The notes beneath the pieces were generated by a model that made no database searches, had not been told where the DNA came from, and saw nothing but the letters and a program-made list of their open reading frames with translations. This document shows, in pieces, positions 51,233-59,777 of a stretch of DNA of 64,000 nt; within the stretch, counting starts at the first letter, position 1; every line of letters starts with the position of its first letter. The position numbers were made by a program, and so were the translations under genes. Location: contig CAYGLJ010000001.1 in the NCBI GenBank assembly GCA_964350865.1, forward strand, positions 1-64,000, in the 5' to 3' direction. The stretch comes from Pontimonas sp964350865. Its GTDB lineage: Bacteria > Actinomycetota > Actinomycetes > Actinomycetales > Microbacteriaceae.

Positions 51233-52672
51233 ATGACGAAGACTGCCACCACAAAAGCCACAGCTACGGGTCGAGTTGCCCGCGTGACGGGGCCCGTTGT
51301 TGACGTGGAGTTCCCCCACGATTCACTGCCCGAGATGTACAACGCGCTGCAGACCGACATCACCATCGGTGGTGAGACCAGCGTCTTGACTCTCGAGGTG
51401 GCCCAGCACTTGGGTGATGATCTCGTTCGCGCGATTGCTCTGAAGCCCACTGACGGCCTCGTGCGTGGCCAAGAGGTGCGCGACACCGGTGGACCCATCA
51501 CGGTCCCTGTTGGTGACGCCACCAAAGGTAAGGTGTTCAACGTTCTCGGCGAGGTGTTGAACTCGGATGACAAGCTCGAAGGCGTGGAGCGGTGGGGCAT
51601 CCACCGTCAACCACCGGCCTTCGACCAGCTGGAGTCGAAGACTCAGCTTTTTGAAACCGGTATCAAGGTCATCGACCTTCTCACCCCCTACGTTCTTGGT
51701 GGAAAAATCGGTCTCTTCGGTGGAGCCGGTGTGGGTAAGACCGTTCTGATCCAGGAGATGATCCAGCGTGTGGCCCAGGACCACGGCGGTGTGTCCGTGT
51801 TCGCCGGTGTGGGGGAGCGTACCCGTGAGGGTAACGACCTCATCCACGAAATGGAGGAAGCGGGCGTCTTTGATAAGACTGCGCTGGTGTTTGGCCAGAT
51901 GGACGAGCCGCCCGGAACCCGTCTTCGTGTTGCACTGTCCGCGTTGACTATGGCGGAGTACTTCCGTGACGTGCAAAACCAGGACGTGTTGCTCTTCATC
52001 GACAACATCTTCCGTTTCACCCAGGCAGGTTCTGAGGTATCGACTCTGCTGGGTCGTATGCCCTCTGCCGTGGGTTACCAGCCAAACCTCGCGGATGAGA
52101 TGGGTGTGCTCCAGGAGCGCATCACCTCGACTCGTGGACACTCGATCACGTCTCTGCAGGCCATTTATGTGCCAGCCGATGACTACACCGACCCGGCACC
52201 CGCGACCACCTTCGCGCACTTGGATGCCACGACTGAGCTGAGCCGTGACATCGCGGCAAAGGGTCTCTACCCTGCGGTGGACCCGCTGACCTCGACCAGT
52301 CGTATCCTTGACCCGCTCTACATCGGTGAGGACCACTACCGCGTGGCGACCACGGTGAAGCAGATTCTCCAGAAGAACAAGGAACTCCAGGAGATCATTG
52401 CCATCCTCGGTGTTGATGAGCTCTCCGAAGAGGACAAGATCACGGTGTCCCGCGCTCGTCGCATCCAGCAGTTCCTCTCGCAAAACACCTACATGGCGAA
52501 GAAGTTCACCGGTGTGGAAGGCTCCACGGTTCCCCTCAAGGAGACCATCGAGTCCTTCGACGCCATCGCCAAGGGTGAGTTTGACCACGTGGCCGAGCAG
52601 GCCTTCTTCAACGTCGGACCGATTAGTGACGTTGAAGAGAAGTGGGCAACCATGCAGAAGGAAATGAGCTAG
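51233..52672 (+). CDS. atpD: ATP synthase F1 subunit beta
   Basis: A 479-residue catalytic subunit. It has Walker A GGAGVGKTVLIQEM at about residues 162-169, the catalytic Glu in GVGERTREGNDL, Walker B in DVLLFIDNIFRFTQAGSEVS, and the DELSEED-type loop as VDELSEEDKITV. ATP is made here from ADP and phosphate. Confidence 0.98.
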   Translation: MTKTATTKATATGRVARVTGPVVDVEFPHDSLPEMYNALQTDITIGGETSVLTLEVAQHLGDDLVRAIALKPTDGLVRGQEVRDTGGPITVPVGDATKGKVFNVLGEVLNSDDKLEGVERWGIHRQPPAFDQLESKTQLFETGIKVIDLLTPYVLGGKIGLFGGAGVGKTVLIQEMIQRVAQDHGGVSVFAGVGERTREGNDLIHEMEEAGVFDKTALVFGQMDEPPGTRLRVALSALTMAEYFRDVQNQDVLLFIDNIFRFTQAGSEVSTLLGRMPSAVGYQPNLADEMGVLQERITSTRGHSITSLQAIYVPADDYTDPAPATTFAHLDATTELSRDIAAKGLYPAVDPLTSTSRILDPLYIGEDHYRVATTVKQILQKNKELQEIIAILGVDELSEEDKITVSRARRIQQFLSQNTYMAKKFTGVEGSTVPLKETIESFDAIAKGEFDHVAEQAFFNVGPISDVEEKWATMQKEMS

Positions 52673-52674
52673 GG

Positions 52675-52938
52675 ATGTCCACCCTCACCGTCACTGTTGT
52701 CTCCGCGACCGCCGAAGTGTGGTCGGGGGAGGCGACGATGGTTGTTGCGCGCACCACAGAGGGGGAGATCGGCATTTTGGCCGGTCACGAACCCACCCTG
52801 GGTGTTCTCGCTGCAGGCGAGGTGCGCATCACCACGACGGATGGTCAGAAAGTCACCGCTCAGGCGGAGGATGGCTTCTTGTCCGTGGACAACAACCAGG
52901 TGACGATTGTTGCCGGCTTGGCAGAGATCACGTCCTAA
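52675..52938 (+). CDS. atpC: ATP synthase F1 subunit epsilon (short form)
   Basis: About 87 residues, equal to the N-terminal beta-sandwich domain alone (LTVTVVSATAEVWSGEATMV, GEIGILAGHEPTLGVL). The C-terminal helical hairpin used for inhibition in other bacteria is missing, as in many actinobacteria. ATG 52675 follows the atpD stop by 2 bp with AGGG upstream. Confidence 0.93.
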   Translation: MSTLTVTVVSATAEVWSGEATMVVARTTEGEIGILAGHEPTLGVLAAGEVRITTTDGQKVTAQAEDGFLSVDNNQVTIVAGLAEITS

Positions 52939-52940
52939 GC

Positions 52941-53699
52941 ATGCTCGTCCTGTTGCCGCCCTCGGAGACGAAAGTCTCCGGCGGGGAACCAGGAACATCA
53001 CTGGATCTTTCCCAGCTGAGCTTTAGCATGCAGAACCCTGTGCGTAGCGCACTTCTTCAGCAAGTTGTGGAGCTCTCGGAGGATGAGACTGCAGCGCTGG
53101 CGGCGCTGAAGCTGGGCCCCAAAGGTGCCCCTGAGGTTCAGCGCAATCAAGAAGTGCTCCGCTCGCCGGTGATGCCCGCACTTGAGCGCTACACCGGAGT
53201 GCTGTTTGATGCCCTCGGCGTCCAGGATCTCGAACCAGAGGCCCGGGAATGGGTGAGGGACACGGTGGCGGTGTTCTCGGCCCTATTCGGGTTAGTCAGA
53301 GCCTTCGACCCTATTCCTGCCTATCGGTTGTCTTTCGACTCAAAACTCTCAGGAGGTTCGCTGGTTGGCCAGTGGGCCCAGGTGGCAGAGGAGTTGTGGG
53401 AACAGGTCCCAGACTTTGTGCTGGATCTGCGCAGTGAGGGATATCGGAAACTGGCGCCAGTTCCGCCGGGAAGAGGAGTGTTCGTTTCTCTGGTGAAGGA
53501 GGGCCCGGTCGGGGCGAGGAAAGCTGTGGGGCACGCCAACAAATCTGTGAAGGGAGCGCTGGTTCGATCTCTCGCTGTCTCTGGTGCGGCGTATGACAGT
53601 GTGGAGGACGTTGTGTCGTGGGGATCAACCCACGGCTATGACTTTGATGTGGACTCGCTTCGCGAGGGCGTGATAGATCTCGTGATTAGCGATAGCTGA
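52941..53699 (+). CDS. yaaA: YaaA/UPF0246-family protein
   Basis: About 252 residues starting MLVLLPPSETKVSGG, the family's hallmark opening (LLPPSETK). Further conserved blocks are FSALFGLVRAFDPIPAYRLSF, WAQVAEELW, DLRSEGYRKL, and GHANKSVKGALVRSL near the end. E. coli YaaA protects against peroxide by lowering free iron, and the fold binds DNA. It begins 2 bp after atpC and may be read from the atp operon. It overlaps the convergent ogt by 14 bp. Confidence 0.9.
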   Translation: MLVLLPPSETKVSGGEPGTSLDLSQLSFSMQNPVRSALLQQVVELSEDETAALAALKLGPKGAPEVQRNQEVLRSPVMPALERYTGVLFDALGVQDLEPEAREWVRDTVAVFSALFGLVRAFDPIPAYRLSFDSKLSGGSLVGQWAQVAEELWEQVPDFVLDLRSEGYRKLAPVPPGRGVFVSLVKEGPVGARKAVGHANKSVKGALVRSLAVSGAAYDSVEDVVSWGSTHGYDFDVDSLREGVIDLVISDS

Positions 53700-54150
53700 T
53701 TTTTTCGAGGTCCAGAAGCTTTTCTTTGGTGGGTATTCCATCCCCACCGCTGTATCCGGTGATTCGGCGATCAGAGGCGAGAACTCGGTGGCAGGGTATG
53801 ACGATGGGCAGAGGGTTCGCCCCCACTGCTCCGCCTACGGCCCGTGCGGATCCTGGTCTACCCACCACCTGGCCCAACTCCCCATAACTGGTGGTCTGAC
53901 CGAAGGGAATGTCCTGAAGAGCTTTCCAAATCGATTCTTGAAAAGCCGTACCCGTAGCTTTGAGGGGAAGATCAAAATCGGTGCGGTGGCCTGCGAAGTA
54001 TTCCCCTAGCTGAGCGGACGCTGTGTCGATGATGGGGTCCGTAGTGGGCTTGGCAACGTGGCGACCAATTTCCAGCTCGGTCAGGTGCTGGCCATCGGAG
54101 GTCAGGGCAATGGGACCCAGGGGGCTTTCAATACTGGCGCGGAATGTCAT
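53686..54150 (-). CDS. ogt: Methylated-DNA-protein cysteine methyltransferase
   Basis: A 154-residue protein. The suicide Cys is in IVIPCHRVLASDRRITGYSGG. The helix-turn-helix is in FGQTTSYGELGQVVGRPGSARAVGGAVGANP. It directly reverses O6-alkylguanine damage. An Ada N-terminal domain is absent, so it is a repair enzyme without the regulatory part. Confidence 0.94.
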   Translation of the reverse strand: MTFRASIESPLGPIALTSDGQHLTELEIGRHVAKPTTDPIIDTASAQLGEYFAGHRTDFDLPLKATGTAFQESIWKALQDIPFGQTTSYGELGQVVGRPGSARAVGGAVGANPLPIVIPCHRVLASDRRITGYSGGDGIPTKEKLLDLEKISYR

Positions 54151-54209
54151 GCCGCTAGCGTACCGAAGGCCTCTTCAGGGACGAGAGAGTATGAGCAGGG
54201 TGGGGATAA

Positions 54210-55259
54210 CTAGCTCTCGAGATCCGTTGAGGGTGGAGTCAGCTCCTCCTCAGCCTCGAGGGTGACGTTGATTCCCTGGTTGAGCTCAGACACCTCGTCA
54301 TTCAACGTCGTGAGCTCCTCTAGAAGAGCGTTGTATTCGGTGATCCTCGTTTGCAGCGTGATTCGCATTGCTTCGAGGCGCTCCTGCCGCTCCACCAGCT
54401 CTGCCCTCGTGGCTTCGAACTGTGATTTCGAGGGGAAGGCCCCGGGAGTGGAGGCTTTCTCGTTGAAGGCCACAATGTCTCCCGCCAGCACCCGAGATGT
54501 TTCCTCGTAGGTGAAGCGCAACCCTTCAATTTCGGCGTTTCGAGACGACAGTTCGTTACTGAGCTGTTCGAGCTCTGCTTGGAGAGTGTCAAAGACTCGA
54601 TAGACCCGATCTGCAAGATCCACGACGAGTGAGCGATCCGCGAAATACTTCGCGTAGTGGGCTTCTAGTGCCGCGGGAATCTCTCGAATCTCGGTGCCGA
54701 TAATCGAGTAGAGCTCGGGAAGCCTGGACGCAGGGTTGTCAGCCTCATAGCTTGCCATCCGCTCGATCAGAGGGTGGTCGGGGCCGAGCGCTGCGTAAGC
54801 CTCCTCGAGAAGTGGTGCCACAGCATTTCGCTCCTCCGTGGTTTTTCTAAACCACACCGCGTGCAACATTTCGTGGGCGGCAACCACGGGCTCGATGCTC
54901 TCCAAGCGCGGGTCCGTCACGTCGTAGAGGTAAATGCGGGAATCGCGAGTGGTGTAACACCCGAGAACCCCGATGCCTGGCTCGTTGCGGGTGCAGTAGC
55001 GGTCAAACTCATACGCCGGCACCACGCGAGGCAGCGAAGTTCTCAGATACAAAGATCCTTGGTCAGACAACCCTGCCTGGTCGATGTAGGAGGCAATGTT
55101 CTCAGGAGTCTCGAATTGGTAAGCCACAAGCTGGTCTTTGATCATCCTCTGGTTGTCGACAACCCAGAGAGCACCCCAAGCCGCGCCACCTTGGAGTGCG
55201 AGCGCGCCAAGGGCGAGCAGGGCGATGCCTGCTCGAAGAATCCTCGATCCGATGCTCAC
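54210..55259 (-). CDS. Membrane-anchored HExxH protein with C-terminal coiled coil, unknown function
   Basis: A 349-residue protein. One N-terminal hydrophobic helix (about 7-30) anchors or exports it. A central domain has two Cys (89 and 101) and the zincin-like motif HEMLH (129-133) in VVAAHEMLHAVWFRK, suggesting a metallopeptidase site. The third metal ligand is not obvious. From about 225 to 340 a heptad-like coiled coil (LQAELEQLSNELSSRNAEIE, TRAELVERQERLEAM) precedes an acidic end. GTG start with AAAGGG upstream. It is divergent from the FHA/FtsK pair. I do not recognise the family. Confidence 0.7.
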   Translation of the reverse strand: MSIGSRILRAGIALLALGALALQGGAAWGALWVVDNQRMIKDQLVAYQFETPENIASYIDQAGLSDQGSLYLRTSLPRVVPAYEFDRYCTRNEPGIGVLGCYTTRDSRIYLYDVTDPRLESIEPVVAAHEMLHAVWFRKTTEERNAVAPLLEEAYAALGPDHPLIERMASYEADNPASRLPELYSIIGTEIREIPAALEAHYAKYFADRSLVVDLADRVYRVFDTLQAELEQLSNELSSRNAEIEGLRFTYEETSRVLAGDIVAFNEKASTPGAFPSKSQFEATRAELVERQERLEAMRITLQTRITEYNALLEELTTLNDEVSELNQGINVTLEAEEELTPPSTDLES

Positions 55260-55373
55260 ACTGGACCCTTTCTCAGCTCCACCATTGTCCTCGAGTTAAC
55301 CCAGAAAAACCTGGTGTCGAGTGCGCGTGGCGATACCTCGTGTGTGCTCCCTGGAAGGCCAGGCGATGCTGTG

Positions 55374-55379
55374 TAGCCT
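55374..55379 (+). promoter_or_regulatory. -10 box upstream of the FHA gene
   Basis: TAGCCT ends 8 nt before the ATG at 55388, with no Shine-Dalgarno between, consistent with a leaderless message. Just upstream a small hairpin CCTGG-AAGG-CCAGG occurs near 55350-55363. Confidence 0.4.
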
Positions 55380-55387
55380 GACCTTCG

Positions 55388-56104
55388 ATGAGTCTTTTCG
55401 ACGCCCAGGCTGTAACACCTCCTGCCCCATGCAGTCGGTGTGGCGAAGCGGTGCCAGCGTCCAGTCTTTTCTGCCCACAGTGTGGACAGTCGATGGTTCG
55501 ACCCAAACCGGCACCGCCTACTCCCGAACCTGCTGCTGCGGAGGCGCCACGTGAGGACTCCTCTGTCACGCCCGACGAACCGGACACTCTTTCCAAAGCC
55601 ACAGGCTGGCTTCGTCGCAGCCTGAACTTGGGGAAGAAATCCGATATCCAGCCTGAGCCAGAAGCCAGTGAATCCCTCTCCGCTCCCGAGGAGGAGCCCA
55701 CTCAAGTCATGTCGCTGTTTGATATTGAGGAGGCCGAGCGGGTAGCGACTCAGAAGCCTCGAACCCAGCGCACACCTATTCGTTTTGTACTCAAGTTTTC
55801 CCACGGCCCCCAGGTCACGGTGGGGGAGATGGCAGGAATTATCGGGGTCAAACCCGTGAGTGACCAGGACTCCTCTGACATTCAACGCATCACGGTGGAT
55901 GACGACACTGACACCGTCGCACCGGAGCACCTCGAGTTTGGCGTCAAGAATGGTGTGTTCTGGGTCAAAGACTTGAAGACTGTCAATGGCACCGTCGTGG
56001 AAGAACCCGGCGCCAGGGCTCTGCAGTGCATTCCGTATGACACCTATTCTTTGGTGCGGGGCTCCACGGTCACCCTCGGGTCGCTCTCTTTCACCCTGCA
56101 CTAA
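55388..56104 (+). CDS. Zinc-ribbon and degenerate FHA-domain protein
   Basis: A 238-residue protein. The N-terminal zinc ribbon is CSRCGE...CPQCGQ (Cys15, 18, 29, 32). A Pro/Glu-rich linker follows, in which the pentamer MSLFD of the start recurs. An FHA-like domain lies at about 145-238 with APEHLEFGVKNGVFWVKDL and TVNGTVV. The GR and SRxH residues that bind phosphothreonine in typical FHA domains are replaced (GV, APEH), so classical pThr binding is doubtful. It is followed 89 bp later by an EccC-like ATPase. Confidence 0.78.
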   Translation: MSLFDAQAVTPPAPCSRCGEAVPASSLFCPQCGQSMVRPKPAPPTPEPAAAEAPREDSSVTPDEPDTLSKATGWLRRSLNLGKKSDIQPEPEASESLSAPEEEPTQVMSLFDIEEAERVATQKPRTQRTPIRFVLKFSHGPQVTVGEMAGIIGVKPVSDQDSSDIQRITVDDDTDTVAPEHLEFGVKNGVFWVKDLKTVNGTVVEEPGARALQCIPYDTYSLVRGSTVTLGSLSFTLH

Positions 56105-56168
56105 AGCTGTCCCCACTCCTTCGCTCATCGGAGATTTATCTGGAGATGCCGGGCGCGGGCTGAAAATC

Positions 56169-56193
56169 CGAGGCACCATGCTCTACTGCCTCG
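56169..56193 (+). other. 7-bp hairpin abutting the FtsK-like start
   Basis: CGAGGCA (56169-56175) and TGCCTCG (56187-56193) pair perfectly with an 11-nt loop, ending at the base before the GTG at 56194. Any ribosome site would lie in this hairpin, so translation is probably tuned by it or coupled to the gene upstream. Confidence 0.35.
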
Positions 56194-58596
56194 GTGCCCA
56201 CCCTTCAGGTTCCCAAGCCTCCGGATCCCTTGACCCCCACACCCCTGCCCTGGATCGCCGCGGTGACACCGGTCATCCTGGCGCTGGCGATGTCCGTGAT
56301 CTTCCAGCAGGTTCTTGCGCTCATCATGGGTCTACTCGGTCCTGCCATGGTCTTGGGTAGTTGGTATGAATCTCGCCGGCAAGCCTCTCGGGCTCAGCAG
56401 CGCGAGCTCGACCAGTACTCAGTGGCGAAGGCACAGTACGCGCAGGAAGTCTCGGATATTCGCTCACACGAGAAGGCTCGCGCTCTCGCGCTCCTTCCCC
56501 CCATCTTGGAGGCGGCTTCACAGCCATTGTGGAGACGAACCGCATTGGTCGAGCACGGCTGTCGAATTGGGCTCGGGTGGGCACACTTTCCCGAGGGACA
56601 CGCTCTCTGGGGGACACCGGGGATGGCTGGGATGCCCAGTGTTGTGGACCCACACCAGAGCATCACTCTCGTGGGTGACGAGTCCTGGGAAGGGCTGTGG
56701 CGGACACTTGCGGTGAGCTGGACCCTGGCGGGGGCTGCGGCTCTCCGTCTCAATCTCCGCGGCGAGATTCCGCGCACCGTGACGGGCCTATCGGATGCCC
56801 ACTGGGTAGCCACACTCGAGGAGGTCCCTGAAGAGTGTGTCGTCGTGATTGTGGGGGGCAACAACCCCACGGTGGAGGTTCGGTCAGCTGGAGTGACGTC
56901 GTTTTCCACTGTTCCGGATCAGCTGTCAATCGCACAAGCTCTCTGGATTCTCCGTCGCTCTGGCGCACTGGAAGACGCGCGGAGTGAGGACGTTTCAGGT
57001 GATGTGAGTCCAAGAAAGACACTTCGGTGCTCTCTTTCCCCGACTTCACCGCAGTGGGATCTCGTCCGAGAGGGTCCTCATGCGGTGGTGTGGGGAGCGA
57101 CGGGCAGTGGGAAAAGTGTGACCGTAACGTCGCTCATGCACAGCCTTGCCCAGCGGTACTCGCCGGAGTCTCTGGTGTGTGTGCTCATTGATTTCAAAGG
57201 AGGAGCAGGTTTGCGTACCCTCCAGGATCTTCCCCACACAATCGGGTCCATTACCGATATGGACGGGGCGGGAGCGTCCCGTGCTCTTGTCGGATTGCAC
57301 TCAGAGCTATTGCGGCGAGAGAGGATCCTCCACACCCACGGTGTTTCCGACATATCGGAGCTGGCGGACGAGGTGTCGCTACCTCGCCTGGTCGTGGTGA
57401 TCGATGAGGCCGCTTGGCTCCTCGCCAATTTTCCGGCTTTTTCCGCTGCACTGTCAGATGTGCTGGCCAGAGGGCGATCTTTAGGCGTCCACGTCATCAT
57501 TTCCACTCAACGGGTGACGGGAGTTCTTTCGCACGCCATGATGGCAAATATTTCTCTGCGCATCTGCGGAAGGGTTATCGATGAGGCAGATGCACTTTCC
57601 TGGATTCCCGACCTTTCCGTCCCTATGCGTGACAGAGTTCGACATCTCGAACCAGGGGAGGTAATTCTTGCCGGAGCCTCCCTGAAGCCATCGCTTCATA
57701 GTGTCGCTCCCATCGACGGGCCAGGTTCACCGGGTGAACGCTCGGCCTGGCGAGTTTGGGCCGACCCGCTTCCTCAAGAGGTGGCGCTCACCGAGGAGAG
57801 CTGGGGTCTCGTCGATGATGTTCCCGCAGGTATCCATCGAGCTCTCCGCCGAGACGATACCCCGCCGGCGTCGTGCCTCGTAGTGGGGGATGCCGGGAGC
57901 GGGAGGACCACAACACTACTCACGCTGGCCAGCATGAGAACCGGCGTTTGCCGCGCCCCGCAGCATCCTTTCTTACTCTGGTTTTGGTGGACGCATGGCG
58001 CGAGGGAGGGGACGATCGTGCTTGATGATCTTGACCTCACTCTCTCCCTTGCGGGGGAGGAAGGGGCGCATGTTCTGCTCGAACTCTTGCAGGGCAGCCG
58101 ATCACCACTATTGATGTCGATAAGGCCTGACTCTCGACACCAGCGAGCAATAGCTCGGGTGGCGGAGGACACAATCGTGTTAGCGGTGGCAAAGACTGAG
58201 GCTAGAGAGGCCCTGGGCGGGATTGCCTCAGCCGTTCCCGGACGCGCCCGCTATCGCGAGGAGACGGTGCACATTGCTCGCGGAGCCACGTGGCTCGAGG
58301 AGGCTGAGTGCCCTCGAGTTATTCCCGAGAGTGGCGCCTGTGTGATTACTCGGTCTCCCGAATCGTGGTCCGGGGCGCCCATCGCGCTGGTGTTGTCGCC
58401 TGAGGAGTTGGCGCGACGCTGGCATGAGGTTGCCGATCGGGGTGACATCATTCTCGATGGCGTAAGCCCGAGCGATATCCGTGGAGCGACCTTAGGGCGC
58501 ATTCACCTGCCTCCACTACCCGTCCCTGAACCTGTCCTTCTGGTGTGGCGGAAGGACAAGTTCCAGATGACGTCTAGAGCCTGGTGGAAGGCGTGA
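56194..58596 (+). CDS. EccC-like FtsK/SpoIIIE ATPase, reduced type-VII-secretion motor
   Basis: An 800-residue protein. Two membrane helices (about 20-57, WIAAVTPVILALAMSVIFQQ) and a charged helix leading to SQPLWRRTALVEHGCRIGLGW match the EccC N-terminus. FtsK domain 1 has Walker A WGATGSGKSVTVTSL (about 300-308), VLIDFKGGAGLRTLQDLPHTIG (the FKGG/LPHT hallmark of EccC/EssC) and Walker B LVVVIDEAAWLL. Domain 2 has VVGDAGSGRTTTLL (about 565) and IVLDDLDL. EccC proteins usually carry three or four ATPase domains and over 1200 residues, so this is a shortened form. No WXG100 substrate or EccB/D/E is in the window. Confidence 0.82.
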   Translation: MPTLQVPKPPDPLTPTPLPWIAAVTPVILALAMSVIFQQVLALIMGLLGPAMVLGSWYESRRQASRAQQRELDQYSVAKAQYAQEVSDIRSHEKARALALLPPILEAASQPLWRRTALVEHGCRIGLGWAHFPEGHALWGTPGMAGMPSVVDPHQSITLVGDESWEGLWRTLAVSWTLAGAAALRLNLRGEIPRTVTGLSDAHWVATLEEVPEECVVVIVGGNNPTVEVRSAGVTSFSTVPDQLSIAQALWILRRSGALEDARSEDVSGDVSPRKTLRCSLSPTSPQWDLVREGPHAVVWGATGSGKSVTVTSLMHSLAQRYSPESLVCVLIDFKGGAGLRTLQDLPHTIGSITDMDGAGASRALVGLHSELLRRERILHTHGVSDISELADEVSLPRLVVVIDEAAWLLANFPAFSAALSDVLARGRSLGVHVIISTQRVTGVLSHAMMANISLRICGRVIDEADALSWIPDLSVPMRDRVRHLEPGEVILAGASLKPSLHSVAPIDGPGSPGERSAWRVWADPLPQEVALTEESWGLVDDVPAGIHRALRRDDTPPASCLVVGDAGSGRTTTLLTLASMRTGVCRAPQHPFLLWFWWTHGAREGTIVLDDLDLTLSLAGEEGAHVLLELLQGSRSPLLMSIRPDSRHQRAIARVAEDTIVLAVAKTEAREALGGIASAVPGRARYREETVHIARGATWLEEAECPRVIPESGACVITRSPESWSGAPIALVLSPEELARRWHEVADRGDIILDGVSPSDIRGATLGRIHLPPLPVPEPVLLVWRKDKFQMTSRAWWKA

Positions 58597-59686
58597 CCGC
58601 GTCAATGCCGTGAGCGACTCCCACGGCTTCGTTGGTCAAGATGCCTGCGTCAGTGTTCAACCCCAAGGCCAGCCCCGCGTCCTCGGACAGCGCCTTCTTC
58701 CAGCCTTTATTGGCCAGAGCGTTGACATAGCGCATGGTGGCGTTGGTCAGCGCGACCGTGGAGGTCTGGGGCACAGCACCAGGCATGTTGGCCACGCAGT
58801 AATACGTGCTGCCGTGAACCTCAAAGGTTGGGTCAGCGTGAGTGGTCGGTTTGGAGCCTTCGAAGCATCCACCCTGGTCCACAGCAATGTCGACCAAGAC
58901 GCTTCCTGGCTTCATCCGGGAGACCAAGTCAAGCGAGACGAGCTTGGGGGCTTTTGCTCCAGGAATGAGAACTGAGCCTATGACGAGATCAGCGGCAAGA
59001 CAGGCCCGCTCAATTTCGAGGGAGTTGGAAGCTGCCGTCTTGATGCGCCCTGCGTAGAGAGCATCAAGCTCTTTGAGGCGCTGGAGGTTTGTGTCGAGGA
59101 CCGTGACCTCGGCTCCGAGTCCCACTGCGACAGACACGGCGTTTGTCCCGGCAACTCCGCCACCGAGAACCACAACGTTGGCGGGCCTCGTTCCGGGGAC
59201 ACCGGGAACGAGAAGCCCCATTCCACCTGCTGGCTTCAGGAGGGTGGCAGCACCCACGATGGACGAGAGCCGGCCTGCAACCTCGCTCATGGGTGCAAGC
59301 AAAGGAAGACCACCGGTGGGGCCTTGCACTGTCTCGTAGGCGATGGAGGTCGTGCGCGCGTCGAGGAGTGCGCGTGTTAGCTCGGGCTCTGCCGCAAGGT
59401 GGAGGTAGGTGAAGAGCAGAAGGTCTGAGCGGAAGTACTGGTACTCACTCGCGATGGGTTCTTTGACTTTGACGACCATGTCAGCGGAGTTCCAAGCCGA
59501 TGCCGCGTCAGGTGCGATGCTCGCACCCTCAGCGGCGTAGTCCTCGTCCGTGATTCCTGAGCCGAGTCCGGCACCAGTTTCAACGGTGACGTGGTGCCCG
59601 CCGGCCACAAGATCCCGCACCCCTGCCGGGGTCATTGCAACTCGGAATTCGTTGTTCTTGATCTCGCGAATTACCGAAATCTTCAT
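58574..59686 (-). CDS. ald: Alanine dehydrogenase
   Basis: A 370-residue protein. It has MKISVIREIKNNEFRVAMTP (substrate-binding Arg and Lys), VKVKEPIASEYQYF, LLAPMSEVAGRLS, the NAD loop VVLGGGVAGTNAVSVAVGLGAEV and VDIAVDQGGCFEGSKPTTH. It interconverts alanine with pyruvate and ammonium. ATG 59686 is preceded by GAGGTGA at 6 nt. Its 3' end overlaps the convergent FtsK-like gene by 23 bp. Confidence 0.96.
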   Translation of the reverse strand: MKISVIREIKNNEFRVAMTPAGVRDLVAGGHHVTVETGAGLGSGITDEDYAAEGASIAPDAASAWNSADMVVKVKEPIASEYQYFRSDLLLFTYLHLAAEPELTRALLDARTTSIAYETVQGPTGGLPLLAPMSEVAGRLSSIVGAATLLKPAGGMGLLVPGVPGTRPANVVVLGGGVAGTNAVSVAVGLGAEVTVLDTNLQRLKELDALYAGRIKTAASNSLEIERACLAADLVIGSVLIPGAKAPKLVSLDLVSRMKPGSVLVDIAVDQGGCFEGSKPTTHADPTFEVHGSTYYCVANMPGAVPQTSTVALTNATMRYVNALANKGWKKALSEDAGLALGLNTDAGILTNEAVGVAHGIDAVTPSTRL

Positions 59687-59700
59687 GACGTGTCACCTCA

Positions 59701-59735
59701 ATTGTGGGATTGTGTGGCTCGCACACTTCATTGTG
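59701..59735 (-). promoter_or_regulatory. ATTGTG triplet upstream of ald (candidate operator)
   Basis: The hexamer ATTGTG occurs three times (59701-59706, 59709-59714, 59730-59735) in the 91-bp gap before ald. AldR, an Lrp-type regulator, binds repeated boxes upstream of ald in other actinobacteria, and these could play that part. No ald promoter hexamer stands out. Confidence 0.3.
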
Positions 59736-59777
59736 AGAGAGCCGGTCAGAACTCTAGAGAATCCTGCACCTCTGAGA

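Noticed and set aside
51323..52588. 421-codon open frame antisense to atpD
   Set aside because: It mirrors a strongly conserved atpD gene and has an odd His/Arg/Val-rich composition with no family motif and no ribosome site; it is a codon-bias shadow.
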